DNA from: PALSA-1335 sp965231025
Lineage (GTDB): Bacteria > Patescibacteriota > Gracilibacteria > UBA1369
NCBI GenBank assembly: GCA_965231025.1
Contig: OZ246407.1
Coordinates: 1 to 64,000 of the forward strand
Length of the DNA: 64,000 nt
Reading direction: 5' to 3'
The notes beneath the pieces were generated by a model. That model did not search any database. It was not told the DNA's origin and saw nothing but the letters and a program-made list of their open reading frames with translations. This document shows, piece by piece, positions 8,587 to 16,132 of this stretch. The first letter of the stretch is position 1, and each line of letters starts with the position of its first letter. The position numbers and the translations under genes were made by a program.

Positions 8587-8931
8587 TTATTCCAGGTACT
8601 CTCTGGCGAATTTTTCAATCTGATGCAGTACCGGCAGCATTCCCTTCCCTTTTTTCGTGAGAGAATAGCTTACGGAAAGCTTATCGACCAGTTCCCTTTT
8701 TCTTTCGACAAAGCCGAGTTTTTCAAGTTTTTTCAGGCGGCCCGTGAGCGTCACCGGGTTCAGGTTATCAAGCTCCCGCTGAAGCGCGCAAAAACGTTTC
8801 GCTCCTTCCGAAAGCGAACGGACGATGAACAGCGTCCAGGCGTCGCCGAAAATCTGAAGCCCTTCCTGGACGCATTGAGATTTCGCCGCCGGGCAGCTTA
8901 CTACCTTCCTGGATTTCGAGCCTTGACTCAT
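8587..8931 (-). CDS. HxlR-family winged-helix transcriptional regulator
   Basis: A 114-residue MarR-like regulator of the HxlR (DUF24) family. The signature is intact: an N-terminal Cys (SCPAAKSQC, residues 12-19), then IFGDAWTLFIVRSLSEGAKRFCALQREL, then TLTGRLKKLEKLGFVERK. In characterised members (YodB, HypR of Bacillus) an N-terminal Cys senses electrophiles or disulfide stress, and HypR controls a nitroreductase. Here a nitroreductase gene is divergent at 9008, with a perfect palindrome between them. It likely autoregulates and controls that gene; this is inferred from layout. Confidence 0.92.
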   Translation of the reverse strand: MSQGSKSRKVVSCPAAKSQCVQEGLQIFGDAWTLFIVRSLSEGAKRFCALQRELDNLNPVTLTGRLKKLEKLGFVERKRELVDKLSVSYSLTKKGKGMLPVLHQIEKFAREYLE

Positions 8932-8957
8932 TCCGGTTAATACTATAAATTCTATAG

Positions 8958-8976
8958 TGCTATAAAAATTATAGCA
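8958..8976. promoter_or_regulatory. operator-like palindrome between hxlR and the nitroreductase gene
   Basis: TGCTATAA and TTATAGCA are exact complements around AAA. The element lies in the 76-base divergent region, 31 bases before the nitroreductase ATG and 27 bases before the hxlR ATG. A partial further copy (TTCTATAGTGCTATA) overlaps its left arm. It is a likely binding site for the HxlR protein. Confidence 0.65.
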
Positions 8977-9007
8977 TAAACATATCTCTTTTCAATCCCA
9001 CTGTACT

Positions 9008-9643
9008 ATGCAGCAAAATATTTTAAAAGCTCTGGAATGGCGTTATGCAGTAAAAGTTTTCGATCCCGCCAAAAAAATCACGAAAGAGGAACTGAATACC
9101 GTGCTGGAAAGCGGAAGACTCGCCCCGAGTTCACTAGGGGTCGAACCGTGGAAATTCCTGGTTGTTGAAAATCCGGAAATTCGGGGAAAACTTCGTGAAG
9201 CCAGCTACGGCCAGCCAAAAGTGACCGATGCGGCATACCTAATTATCATTACCCGCCGCACGGATGTCCGTGAAAATATTACCCATGAACTCATCGAAAG
9301 GACCGCCGCGGCCCAGAAGGTACAACATTCCGAGCTGGACGGCCTCCGACAGATGGTAGAGGGAGGAATTGAACGTCGGACGGAAGATGAGGTGGACTCC
9401 TGGATCAAGGCCCAAACCTATATCGCGCTCGGCATGATGATCGAAACGGCAGCTTTACTTGGTGTGGACGCAGGCCCCATGGAAGGATTCAACGCCGGAG
9501 AAGTCGACAAAATCCTCGGCCTCAGGGAAAAAAATCTTACGACAACCACTATGCTGGCCTTGGGTCACCGGGGAGAAGACCCCGCTGCAAAACGTCCAAA
9601 AGTCCGCCGCGCATTTGACGAGGTGGTGGAGTTCCTCAAATAA
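9008..9643 (+). CDS. nitroreductase-family NAD(P)H-dependent oxidoreductase
   Basis: A 211-residue FMN-dependent enzyme of the NfsB-like nitroreductase family, acting on nitroaromatics, quinones or related electrophiles. Family features: an N-terminal dimer helix with LEWRYAVKVFDPAKKIT, the FMN-binding RLAPSSLGVEPWKFLVV near residue 37, a middle segment with TYIALGMMIETAALLGVDAGPMEGFN, and LALGHRGEDPAAKRPKVRR at the end. Length matches the family. It is divergent from the HxlR regulator across a palindrome, which predicts induction by electrophilic stress. The gene ends 17 bases before the 3' end of the convergent tRNA gene. Confidence 0.93.
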   Translation: MQQNILKALEWRYAVKVFDPAKKITKEELNTVLESGRLAPSSLGVEPWKFLVVENPEIRGKLREASYGQPKVTDAAYLIIITRRTDVRENITHELIERTAAAQKVQHSELDGLRQMVEGGIERRTEDEVDSWIKAQTYIALGMMIETAALLGVDAGPMEGFNAGEVDKILGLREKNLTTTTMLALGHRGEDPAAKRPKVRRAFDEVVEFLK

Positions 9644-9659
9644 GCCAGCACATACAAAC

Positions 9660-9749
9660 TGGCGGAGAGAGTGGGATTCGAACCCACGAGGGGCTTGCAC
9701 CCCTGACAGTTTTCAAGACTGTTGCCTTCAACCGCTCGGCCATCTCTCC
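9660..9749 (-). tRNA. tRNA-Ser (anticodon TGA)
   Basis: The minus strand gives a class II tRNA of about 90 bases: acceptor GGAGAGA pairs with TCTCTCC, discriminator G, and an encoded CCA (complement at 9660-9662). The D arm contains TGGCCGAGCGGTTGAAGGC, the anticodon stem-loop reads CAGTCTTGAAAACTG with TGA, a long variable arm (GGGGTGCAAGCCCC) follows, and the T arm has GGGTTCGAATCCC. The long variable arm and G73 fit serine. Confidence 0.97.
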
Positions 9750-9991
9750 GCGTCCCTTTCCCCAAACGGTTCAGTCACTTCGCTCCTTAGACCCGTTCGG
9801 GGGCCCCATTTTTTTGGCGCTCGCTGCGCTCGGTTGCCCACGTAATATATACAAAAAAACCGCCGGAGCAAAGCCATTGTCACCAAATTGTCCTAAAAAC
9901 TTTAGGGTTATTTCAGCAACTCTTAAGAAAAGGTTCATGGGGCTCCTGCTATAACTGAGTCCCATTTTCCTTATTCTCTTTCCCGTTCACT
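9750..9991. other. intergenic region with GC-rich short repeats
   Basis: Between tRNA-Ser and the 9992 gene there is no convincing gene. It contains CACTTCGCTCC and GGCGCTCGCTGCGCTCGG, which match in style the AGCGAAGC units at 10357-10413 and the hairpins at 38876-38945. The last 45 bases hold the promoter of the 9992 gene. Confidence 0.5.
9947..9955 (+). promoter_or_regulatory. extended -10 promoter TGC-TATAAC
   Basis: TGCTATAAC lies 37 bases before the ATG at 9992. It is an extended -10 without an obvious -35. Confidence 0.45.
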
Positions 9992-10420
9992 ATGGAAAAA
10001 ATAACAGACCTTACCCCCGCGGCAGGCTCATTTCCGCATCTCAGGCTCAGGGAGCAGACCCTTCACCTGGGCGATCTTATCCTCCACCCCGACGAGTACC
10101 GGATTGAACGCAACGGTAAATGGATCAGGCTCAGAAAAAAGGAGTACCAGCTGCTGGAATTCCTGGCCCGGCACAAAAACAAAGTCCTGAACCGCAACAC
10201 CCTGCTGGAGTACATCTGGAACTACAACGTTCAGATCATGACCAATACGCTGGAGGTCCACATTTCCAGTCTTCGCAGAAAAATCGGGGACACCGCTCCC
10301 GTAAAAATGCTCCAGACCGTGTACGGTTTGGGATACAAACTCTGCGACAACACACGGAGCGAAGCGCAGTGTGGCTACAAAAGTGCGAAGCACACAATAC
10401 AAAGCGAAGCGTGCAAATAA
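9992..10420 (+). CDS. OmpR/PhoB-type winged-helix DNA-binding protein without receiver domain
   Basis: A 142-residue protein that is essentially only the C-terminal DNA-binding domain of OmpR/PhoB response regulators. The domain spans about residues 27-122: LGDLILHPDEYRIERNGKWIRLRKKEYQLLEFLARHKNKVLNRNTLLEYIWNY, then TLEVHISSLRRKIGD (recognition helix) and TVYGLGYKL. No receiver domain or phospho-Asp precedes it, so it cannot be switched by a histidine kinase in the usual way. The last 20 residues (TRSEAQCGYKSAKHTIQSEACK) are encoded by short GCGAAGC repeats and are probably an acquired tail. It converges on ctpA with a 2-base gap. Confidence 0.88.
   Translation: MEKITDLTPAAGSFPHLRLREQTLHLGDLILHPDEYRIERNGKWIRLRKKEYQLLEFLARHKNKVLNRNTLLEYIWNYNVQIMTNTLEVHISSLRRKIGDTAPVKMLQTVYGLGYKLCDNTRSEAQCGYKSAKHTIQSEACK
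10357..10413 (+). repeat. tandem GCGAAGC mini-hairpins at a gene end
   Basis: Three units, GAGCGAAGCGC, GTGCGAAGCAC and AAGCGAAGCGT, lie within 57 bases, each able to form a GC-GAA-GC mini-hairpin. The first is also flanked by CACAC/GTGTG. They form the last codons of the 9992 gene. Confidence 0.6.
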
Positions 10421-10422
10421 TG

Positions 10423-11667
10423 TTACTTCACTCCCAGCAAATACTTCACCGCGGAATCGAGCTGCGGATCGCGCTTGGCTTCCGCATCCTGTTCGGTCAG
10501 CGCAACCTCAATGTCCGGGGTGATGCCCACTTCGCTGATGTTTTTGCCGCTTGGCGTATACCATTTGGCAATCGTAATGCGCAGGCTTGAACCGTCCGGA
10601 AGTTTGTCCACTTCCTGTACGCTGCCTTTGCCAAAAGTCTGCTCGCCCATCACCACTCCGCGCTTGTGATCCTGGACCGCGCCCGCCACAATTTCCGAAG
10701 CCGAGGCGGAACCTTTGTTCACAAGCACCACCAGGGGAACTTCCGCCAACGGAGCATTCCCGGAAACATACATCGTTTCATTATCCTTCGCTTCGCGCCG
10801 TTTAATGGTGACCGCTTCGATTTTACCTTTAAGGAATTCCGAGAGAATATCCACGGAAATATCCAGGTAGCCGCCACCGTTGTAGCGCAAATCCAAAACA
10901 ATGCCTTTGGGATCTTTGAGTAAAATTTCCTGGATGGCCTTGTCGAACTCGGTTTTGGTGTTGTCGCTGAACTGATTGATGGCGATGTAATAAATGCCTT
11001 TCCCCTTGTCCTCCATACTCACACTTTCGATGTTCACTTCGTCGCGGACGATGGCAACGTCAAAAGGGTCTTTTTTCCCTTTGCGCAGCATCGTGAGGGT
11101 GACGGTGGTCCCCTTTGCGCCGCGTATCTTGGTGATGGCTTCAAACAGGGTCAAATCGCTGGTGATATTTCCGTCGATCTTGTACACAACGTCCCCGGGC
11201 AGGAGCCCCGCTTTTTCCGCGGGAGAGTTTTTGAGCGGAGAAATAATGACGAGCACCCCTTCCTTGACGGTAAGTTCGGCTCCGATGCCTTCCAGCGTGC
11301 CGTTCAGACTTTCATCAAAATCTTTGGTTTCATCCGGTGTCATGAATACGGTGTAGGGGTCTTCAAGCGAGGCGACCATGCCTTTGATGGCGCCATACAC
11401 CATGGTCTGTTTATTCAGGGCCGTTTCATCCACGTAAAGATCCGAAACAATCCCCCAGACCTTCCAGAAGAGGCTTAAATCGGCCGGGTTTTCATCCTGC
11501 GAAGAAAGCAGAGAGGAAAGCGCCGCGACTGGTGACGGGACCTCCTGCTGGGTGCCGGACGTAGCCCGGGCGGCTTTGTTGTGATAATAACTTGCCGCTT
11601 CCCATCCTGTTAAAAAAACGATGGAAAAAATTAGAAAATACGAAAGTAAACGGGTCGATTTTTTCAT
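10423..11667 (-). CDS. ctpA: C-terminal processing peptidase, S41 family
   Basis: A 414-residue membrane-anchored serine protease of the CtpA/Prc group that trims or degrades envelope proteins. It has an N-terminal membrane anchor (LLSYFLIFSIVFLTGWEAASYY), a PDZ domain at roughly residues 120-200 (GIGAELTVKEGVLVIISPLKNSPAEKAGLLPGD) and the S41 protease core. The catalytic Ser is in NKGSASASEIVAGA near residue 320 and the Lys in GEQTFGKGSVQ about 25 residues later. It is 8 bases downstream of ymdB, so the two are probably co-transcribed. Confidence 0.95.
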   Translation of the reverse strand: MKKSTRLLSYFLIFSIVFLTGWEAASYYHNKAARATSGTQQEVPSPVAALSSLLSSQDENPADLSLFWKVWGIVSDLYVDETALNKQTMVYGAIKGMVASLEDPYTVFMTPDETKDFDESLNGTLEGIGAELTVKEGVLVIISPLKNSPAEKAGLLPGDVVYKIDGNITSDLTLFEAITKIRGAKGTTVTLTMLRKGKKDPFDVAIVRDEVNIESVSMEDKGKGIYYIAINQFSDNTKTEFDKAIQEILLKDPKGIVLDLRYNGGGYLDISVDILSEFLKGKIEAVTIKRREAKDNETMYVSGNAPLAEVPLVVLVNKGSASASEIVAGAVQDHKRGVVMGEQTFGKGSVQEVDKLPDGSSLRITIAKWYTPSGKNISEVGITPDIEVALTEQDAEAKRDPQLDSAVKYLLGVK

Positions 11668-11675
11668 AGAAATAA

Positions 11676-12476
11676 TTAGAGATCTTCAAGATACTTCTGG
11701 ATCTGTTCCACCGAAACAGCCTTTTTGGATTTGTCGTCAATTTCGATTTTAATGGCATTGAACACGGTGTCGCCGCCGGCCACTTCATGTTTGAACGGCA
11801 CCTGGGTCAGAAAGTTTTTTATGATGCCCTCTTTTTGCAGGCCGATGACCGAATCGATCGGTCCCGTGAATCCTACGTCGGACTGGAACGCGGTGCCGCC
11901 CGGCAGTACGCGGGCGTCAAAGGTCGGAACGTGCGTATGGGTGCCGATGACGGCGGAAACACGCCCGTCCAGATAATGAGCCAGAGCCATTTTTTCTGAA
12001 GTCGTCTCGGCGTGGAAATCCACAAAAATTGCGGTCAGCGTGGTGTCGTTTTCAAACTTTTTCAGGATTTTATCGGCTGCCCTAAAGGGACAGTCCAGAT
12101 GCATGGGCATGAAGACCCGGCCCATTAAATTTATCACCAGGACTTTGCGTCCGCTGCCGTCCTCAACCACCTGATACCCTTTTCCCGGGGCGCCTTCCGG
12201 GTAGTTCGCCGGGCGAATCAAAGGCAGTTTTGGATCATCCAAACGCGGGATAATTTCACGTTCTTTCCAGATGTGGTTACCCGATGTAAAAAAATCAATG
12301 CCGGCATTTCGCATCTCCTTCAATTGCGTCTCGCTGACACCCTTGCCGTGGTGCATATTTTCCGCATTGGCGATCACAAGGTCGGCCTTCATTTTCTTTT
12401 TATACTCTGGCAGAAGTTTTTTCACGGTATCACGTCCCGGCCTTCCAAAAATGTCCCCAATAAAAAGAATATTCAT
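11676..12476 (-). CDS. ymdB: YmdB-family metallophosphoesterase (TIGR00282 type)
   Basis: A 266-residue dinuclear-metal phosphoesterase. Bacillus YmdB hydrolyses 2',3'-cyclic nucleotides and affects biofilm and sporulation genes. Metal-binding motifs are visible: MNILFIGDIFGRPG at the start, IANAENMHHGKG near residue 40, SGNHIWKER near 70, VDFHAETTSEKMALAHYLDG near 150 and IGTHTHVPT near 175. I chose the ATG at 12476 because the family starts at MNILFIGD; the longer frame adds 30 hydrophobic residues. It precedes ctpA. The 86 bases upstream, to the stop of the 965-residue gene, show nothing clear. Confidence 0.93.
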   Translation of the reverse strand: MNILFIGDIFGRPGRDTVKKLLPEYKKKMKADLVIANAENMHHGKGVSETQLKEMRNAGIDFFTSGNHIWKEREIIPRLDDPKLPLIRPANYPEGAPGKGYQVVEDGSGRKVLVINLMGRVFMPMHLDCPFRAADKILKKFENDTTLTAIFVDFHAETTSEKMALAHYLDGRVSAVIGTHTHVPTFDARVLPGGTAFQSDVGFTGPIDSVIGLQKEGIIKNFLTQVPFKHEVAGGDTVFNAIKIEIDDKSKKAVSVEQIQKYLEDL

Positions 12477-12562
12477 AAAAAGATTGATAGCGGGGCTTAG
12501 AATACCACAAAAAATCGTTGAAAGAAAACAGACAAATGATACAGCCTGCCGGGCCCGAATCA

Positions 12563-15460
12563 TCAACTCTGCAACCTCTGGTACGTCTCCTCGGCCCAGG
12601 CCGCGTCCACATTCGCCGTTACCGCTCCACCCGGCTTCACGACCGCGTTGCAGAATTTACTGACCGAATACACGTACATGTCATGGTTCAGCTGGATGCC
12701 CTTGGCCTTGATGCCGCTTTCAACCAAACCACGCGCGTAGTTTTGAACGTCGGCCCCGTTTTTCATGGAAGCGGCGGCGGAATCCCCCTTTTTCATGGCA
12801 TCCATCTGTGATTTTACCGATCTGAACACTTCGCCGACCTTCTGTTTTTTTGGTACATCGCCGATCCAGTTTTCAAGCCCCGAAACATTCATGCTTCCAT
12901 CCGGCTGGACGGTAACCATCACGCTGTCGATGGTTTGGGACACGGTCTTTTCGGAACTGCCGATTCCCTGGAGTTTGGCAAGAATATCCGTCTGCATCTG
13001 TTCCGCCGTCACGGGTTTGCCTTCGCGGATATCTTTCCTGGACTGTTCAAGCACGGTACTGATCGCGGCGATCATCTTCGTCCTCATGGCTTCCGGTTTT
13101 TCTTTACCGGCGGCGGGTTTTTCCCCTTCGGGCTTTTTCACCGGGCCGGCGGCATTTTCACCCTTTGGAGTTTCGATTTCGTGCGGGGTCAGGGCCCCAT
13201 CATCAACTTTCAGTGGGGAGTACTTCCCCACACTCCCGTCCGCGTGAATCACGTATTGATTCCCTTTCTTGTCGGTAAGCGCCCCGTTACGTAACGAGTA
13301 GGTCTCCCCGTCATCGTCGCTGTATCCCATAAGTCCCCCCTTAAATACGTTCCCGTAGGGATCTCTCACCGATCCGTCCGCGAGCCTTTGGTAGAACCTT
13401 CCTTTTGAATCGGTCCCTTTTCCGTCAGCGTCGAACTCCATGCCCTGAAGCGCAAGCAAAGACGCAAAGCGGGTGTTTTTGGAAGATGGTTCAATGCTCA
13501 TGACCGAAAGTTTGTCCCCGTAATCATCGAATAGGTTTCCATCCTTCATTTCAATGTTCCCCGATTCCTTATATGCCCATTTATTCTGCAAACTTCTCAG
13601 GGCCGCTTCCGGCGTATCGTACCCCTTGGATCTCTCTGCGTCGGATTTTTCTCCGACCCGATTGCCATTCGTGTCGACCCCGAACGTTCCATAACTTGTG
13701 GCGTGGTATTTTCCGTCGGGACCTCTGGACACGGTGACGCATTCGGCGTGACCGGGCAACCCCACAACGTAAGCTTTTTTACCCTGGGATTCCAGAATCT
13801 TTTTCAGAACAAAGGCGTAATCTTCGCAGTCACCGAGCATCTGGCCGTTTTCCACACGGTTGATGGTATTTTCGGGTTTCTGCCAGCTGTCCTGGTCGGA
13901 AGCGTCATAGCGGTATTTGAACATGAGCATGAGGTAGGCATGCATCTGCTCCTTGGTTTTGAGTTTCGATCCGAGCATCTTCATATAGTCGTCCTCTGAC
14001 ATCGGTGGCAATCCGGCCTTTTTACGTGCCTCATTTTCCGCCGGAAGCGAAACAATCTTATCGGTGACTTTCCCCTGTTGATCTTTGAAAAGAAATGCCC
14101 GGTCGGTTTTACGTTCCATCAGCGGCTTGCCGTGATCGTCCATGACAGGTTTTCCGTGGTCATCCAGTACGGGAACCTCCACATAGGGCGGGCCCACCGG
14201 CTTATCAACAGCCTCTACCCCGTCGCAACCCCTGACCCGGCTGACCCTTTCGGTGATCTTGCCTTCGCGGTCAAACTGGCTGCGGCTGGTAACGACGCCG
14301 TCTTCGTACTCTTCGATTTTTTTCACCTTCAGATCGCTTTTTTCTCCCGGTTTGCGCGGCCAGAAATCGGTCACAACCTCAACGCGCCGTCGCTGCTGGT
14401 TGACGATCCGGTACTCAACCTTGGTCACCCGCAGGATGTCCTTCCCGATTTCAGTGATGTTCTTCTCCTGGGACAATGTCTGGGACTCTTCAATCCTGAT
14501 AAGATTTGGCACATACCCGTTGCCTTTTTTCTCATACTCAATGATCTGTATTTTTTGGGCGACGTTGAGATCGGTTATCTCTTTCAGCGACGGATCACCA
14601 ATCTGCATGATGAATTCCGGCTTCAGTTCGGCACGGGTCATGTTCCTGTCCTGCAAAAACTTGTTCAGATCAAAACCAGCCGGCGGAAAGGTTTGGGGAG
14701 GATCACCATACTGAAAATTGGCATCGGCGCCTTTCTTCCACGTGTCAAAACCGATGCGGAACTGATCCGCTTTGGTACTTATCTCATCGGCGACGGTATC
14801 AGAATATCTTTCGGTGACCTGGGCCCCGCTGATCGTCACGTCCTTGTAAGCACCCTCGCGTAACTTGGGGTTGAGCTTCCGGTCGAGAGTTACCGTGAAA
14901 ATTATTTCCCCATTAATGAGTGAAGGTTTTCCTTCAATGGTACCGTCCCTCGGCGCATAATTACTGAAGACGCCAAGCGTCGCCAGCGCCTTCTTTTCCA
15001 TGGCCTCGTACTGCTCCACGGCCTGGGGAGGCAGAACCGTAAAGGTAAACTCCTTGCCGGCAAAGGAAACCGTTAAATCCTTGAACTCGCGTTTTGCATC
15101 AAGAACCTCAGTCACCGCGGCGTCCACTTGGGTTTTCACTTTCATGCGCTCGGCGTTTTTTTCCGCCTCGAGCTGACCCAGCTGTTTTTCCAGCGGGTCA
15201 AGTTTGGTCTGGAGCTCAGTTTTGACCTCCTGCTGGACCCCTGGATGCTTGATCTTTTTTTCTATCTTGCCGATGGTGTCTAGTCTGGTTCGCTGAAGAT
15301 CCTCAGCCGTATACGTTTCAGCTTTTTTGGCGGCGTCCTCAGGTTTTTTCTCAGCTGGGTTGGGCTGCTGAGGTTGAGCCTCCGCTCCCTTTTCCTTTTG
15401 AAAAACAAGCCTTTTGGGGCCAAGCACCGCGACATACTTGTTTCTGCAGAAGAGCTTCAT
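12563..15460 (-). CDS. large transglutaminase-like domain protein
   Basis: A 965-residue protein of which I recognise only the central part. Residues about 500-600 look like a transglutaminase/cysteine-protease fold: MLGDCEDYAFVLKKILESQGKKAYVVGLPGHAECV with candidate catalytic Cys545 and His571, then YHATSYGTFGVD for the Asp. The N-terminal 150 residues are charged and coiled-coil-like after a Gln/Pro-rich stretch. Residues 690-780 carry short 'DG.G..YD..G' beta-type repeats. The last 150 residues are helical. No signal peptide is evident. Its start overlaps the end of the tail-anchored 15457 gene by 4 bases (ATGA), so the two are translationally coupled. The substrate, and whether it is a protease or a transamidase, are unknown. 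Confidence 0.75.
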   Translation of the reverse strand: MKLFCRNKYVAVLGPKRLVFQKEKGAEAQPQQPNPAEKKPEDAAKKAETYTAEDLQRTRLDTIGKIEKKIKHPGVQQEVKTELQTKLDPLEKQLGQLEAEKNAERMKVKTQVDAAVTEVLDAKREFKDLTVSFAGKEFTFTVLPPQAVEQYEAMEKKALATLGVFSNYAPRDGTIEGKPSLINGEIIFTVTLDRKLNPKLREGAYKDVTISGAQVTERYSDTVADEISTKADQFRIGFDTWKKGADANFQYGDPPQTFPPAGFDLNKFLQDRNMTRAELKPEFIMQIGDPSLKEITDLNVAQKIQIIEYEKKGNGYVPNLIRIEESQTLSQEKNITEIGKDILRVTKVEYRIVNQQRRRVEVVTDFWPRKPGEKSDLKVKKIEEYEDGVVTSRSQFDREGKITERVSRVRGCDGVEAVDKPVGPPYVEVPVLDDHGKPVMDDHGKPLMERKTDRAFLFKDQQGKVTDKIVSLPAENEARKKAGLPPMSEDDYMKMLGSKLKTKEQMHAYLMLMFKYRYDASDQDSWQKPENTINRVENGQMLGDCEDYAFVLKKILESQGKKAYVVGLPGHAECVTVSRGPDGKYHATSYGTFGVDTNGNRVGEKSDAERSKGYDTPEAALRSLQNKWAYKESGNIEMKDGNLFDDYGDKLSVMSIEPSSKNTRFASLLALQGMEFDADGKGTDSKGRFYQRLADGSVRDPYGNVFKGGLMGYSDDDGETYSLRNGALTDKKGNQYVIHADGSVGKYSPLKVDDGALTPHEIETPKGENAAGPVKKPEGEKPAAGKEKPEAMRTKMIAAISTVLEQSRKDIREGKPVTAEQMQTDILAKLQGIGSSEKTVSQTIDSVMVTVQPDGSMNVSGLENWIGDVPKKQKVGEVFRSVKSQMDAMKKGDSAAASMKNGADVQNYARGLVESGIKAKGIQLNHDMYVYSVSKFCNAVVKPGGAVTANVDAAWAEETYQRLQS

Positions 15461-15897
15461 AAATTGATGATCTTAAACTGATGGACAAGCAGGTAATACG
15501 CAACACCCGCCATGGCAAGAAACACCACGAACATCAGTAATTTGTGTGATTTTTTCTTCGGGGGATACGGAAGACCCTTCAGAATATTTTCAAGTTCCTG
15601 TTCCTTGTTTTCGGTTTTTGCCTCAATGTTGTTTATGGCTTTTTGAAGACTCGACTGCTCAAAAGTCTCAAGGGTTTGCAGATACTGTTTCTTGATGGAG
15701 ACCTCCTGCGGGCGGTATGTGTCGTTGATTTTCTGAAGCTGCTGTTTTTCCGTTGTAAATATGTTCGTCAATTTCTGGACCTGATCGTCCGAAAAAGTGT
15801 CCATCTGTTTGATGACAGTATTTTTTTTCTGGGGATCGAGCGTTTCAGAACGTGTCACCAGATCACTCAGCTGCTTTTTTGATTCCGGGCTTGCCAT
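15457..15897 (-). CDS. small coiled-coil protein with C-terminal membrane anchor
   Basis: A 146-residue protein with no recognised family. Residues 1-110 are highly charged and helical (coiled-coil type, with KTENKEQELENILKG). The tail LLMFVVFLAMAGVAYYLLVHQF is a single membrane helix, so it is tail-anchored with the bulk in the cytoplasm. It is first in a two-gene unit with the transglutaminase-like gene, overlapping by 4 bases, and likely places that protein at the membrane. The N-terminal pattern (RSETLDPQKKN...FSDDQVQKL) faintly resembles the small genes upstream of the two giant proteins. Confidence 0.7.
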   Translation of the reverse strand: MASPESKKQLSDLVTRSETLDPQKKNTVIKQMDTFSDDQVQKLTNIFTTEKQQLQKINDTYRPQEVSIKKQYLQTLETFEQSSLQKAINNIEAKTENKEQELENILKGLPYPPKKKSHKLLMFVVFLAMAGVAYYLLVHQFKIINL

Positions 15898-15920
15898 AAT
15901 TTTCGCTTGAACATCAGATT

Positions 15921-15949
15921 ATTATACAATATTTTTAAGTTTTATGCAA
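15921..15949 (-). promoter_or_regulatory. promoter of the 15897 gene
   Basis: On the minus strand TTGCAT (15944-15949) and TATAAT (15921-15926) have a 17-base spacer. This is a near-consensus promoter ending about 24 bases before the ATG. Confidence 0.7.
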
Positions 15950-16032
15950 AAACGGATTTTAAGAAAAATTCATATTGGGTTTAAAGAGATTTTAAAACAG
16001 TATGGTATTTTGAGACTGTCTAAAGCCAAAAA

Positions 16033-16044
16033 CCCCGGCCGGGG
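16033..16044. repeat. GC-only palindrome
   Basis: CCCCGGCCGGGG is a perfect 12-base palindrome about 25 bases upstream of the recA -35. No T-run follows, so it is not a clear terminator. Confidence 0.4.
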
Positions 16045-16067
16045 GACCAGAGCGCAGGAAAAAAGTC

Positions 16068-16096
16068 TTGACGGTGAGTATATACTCACCTAAGAT
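16068..16096 (+). promoter_or_regulatory. recA promoter with operator palindrome in the spacer
   Basis: TTGACG (16068-16073) and TAAGAT (16091-16096) are 17 bases apart. GGTGAGTATATACTCACC (16073-16090), a perfect 18-base palindrome, exactly fills the spacer. A repressor bound there would block RNA polymerase, as LexA does at SOS promoters. The sequence differs from both the E. coli and the Bacillus SOS boxes. Confidence 0.75.
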
Positions 16097-16132
16097 GGTG
16101 GCAGATCTTTACTCTTTAATCTTCAAAAAGTG

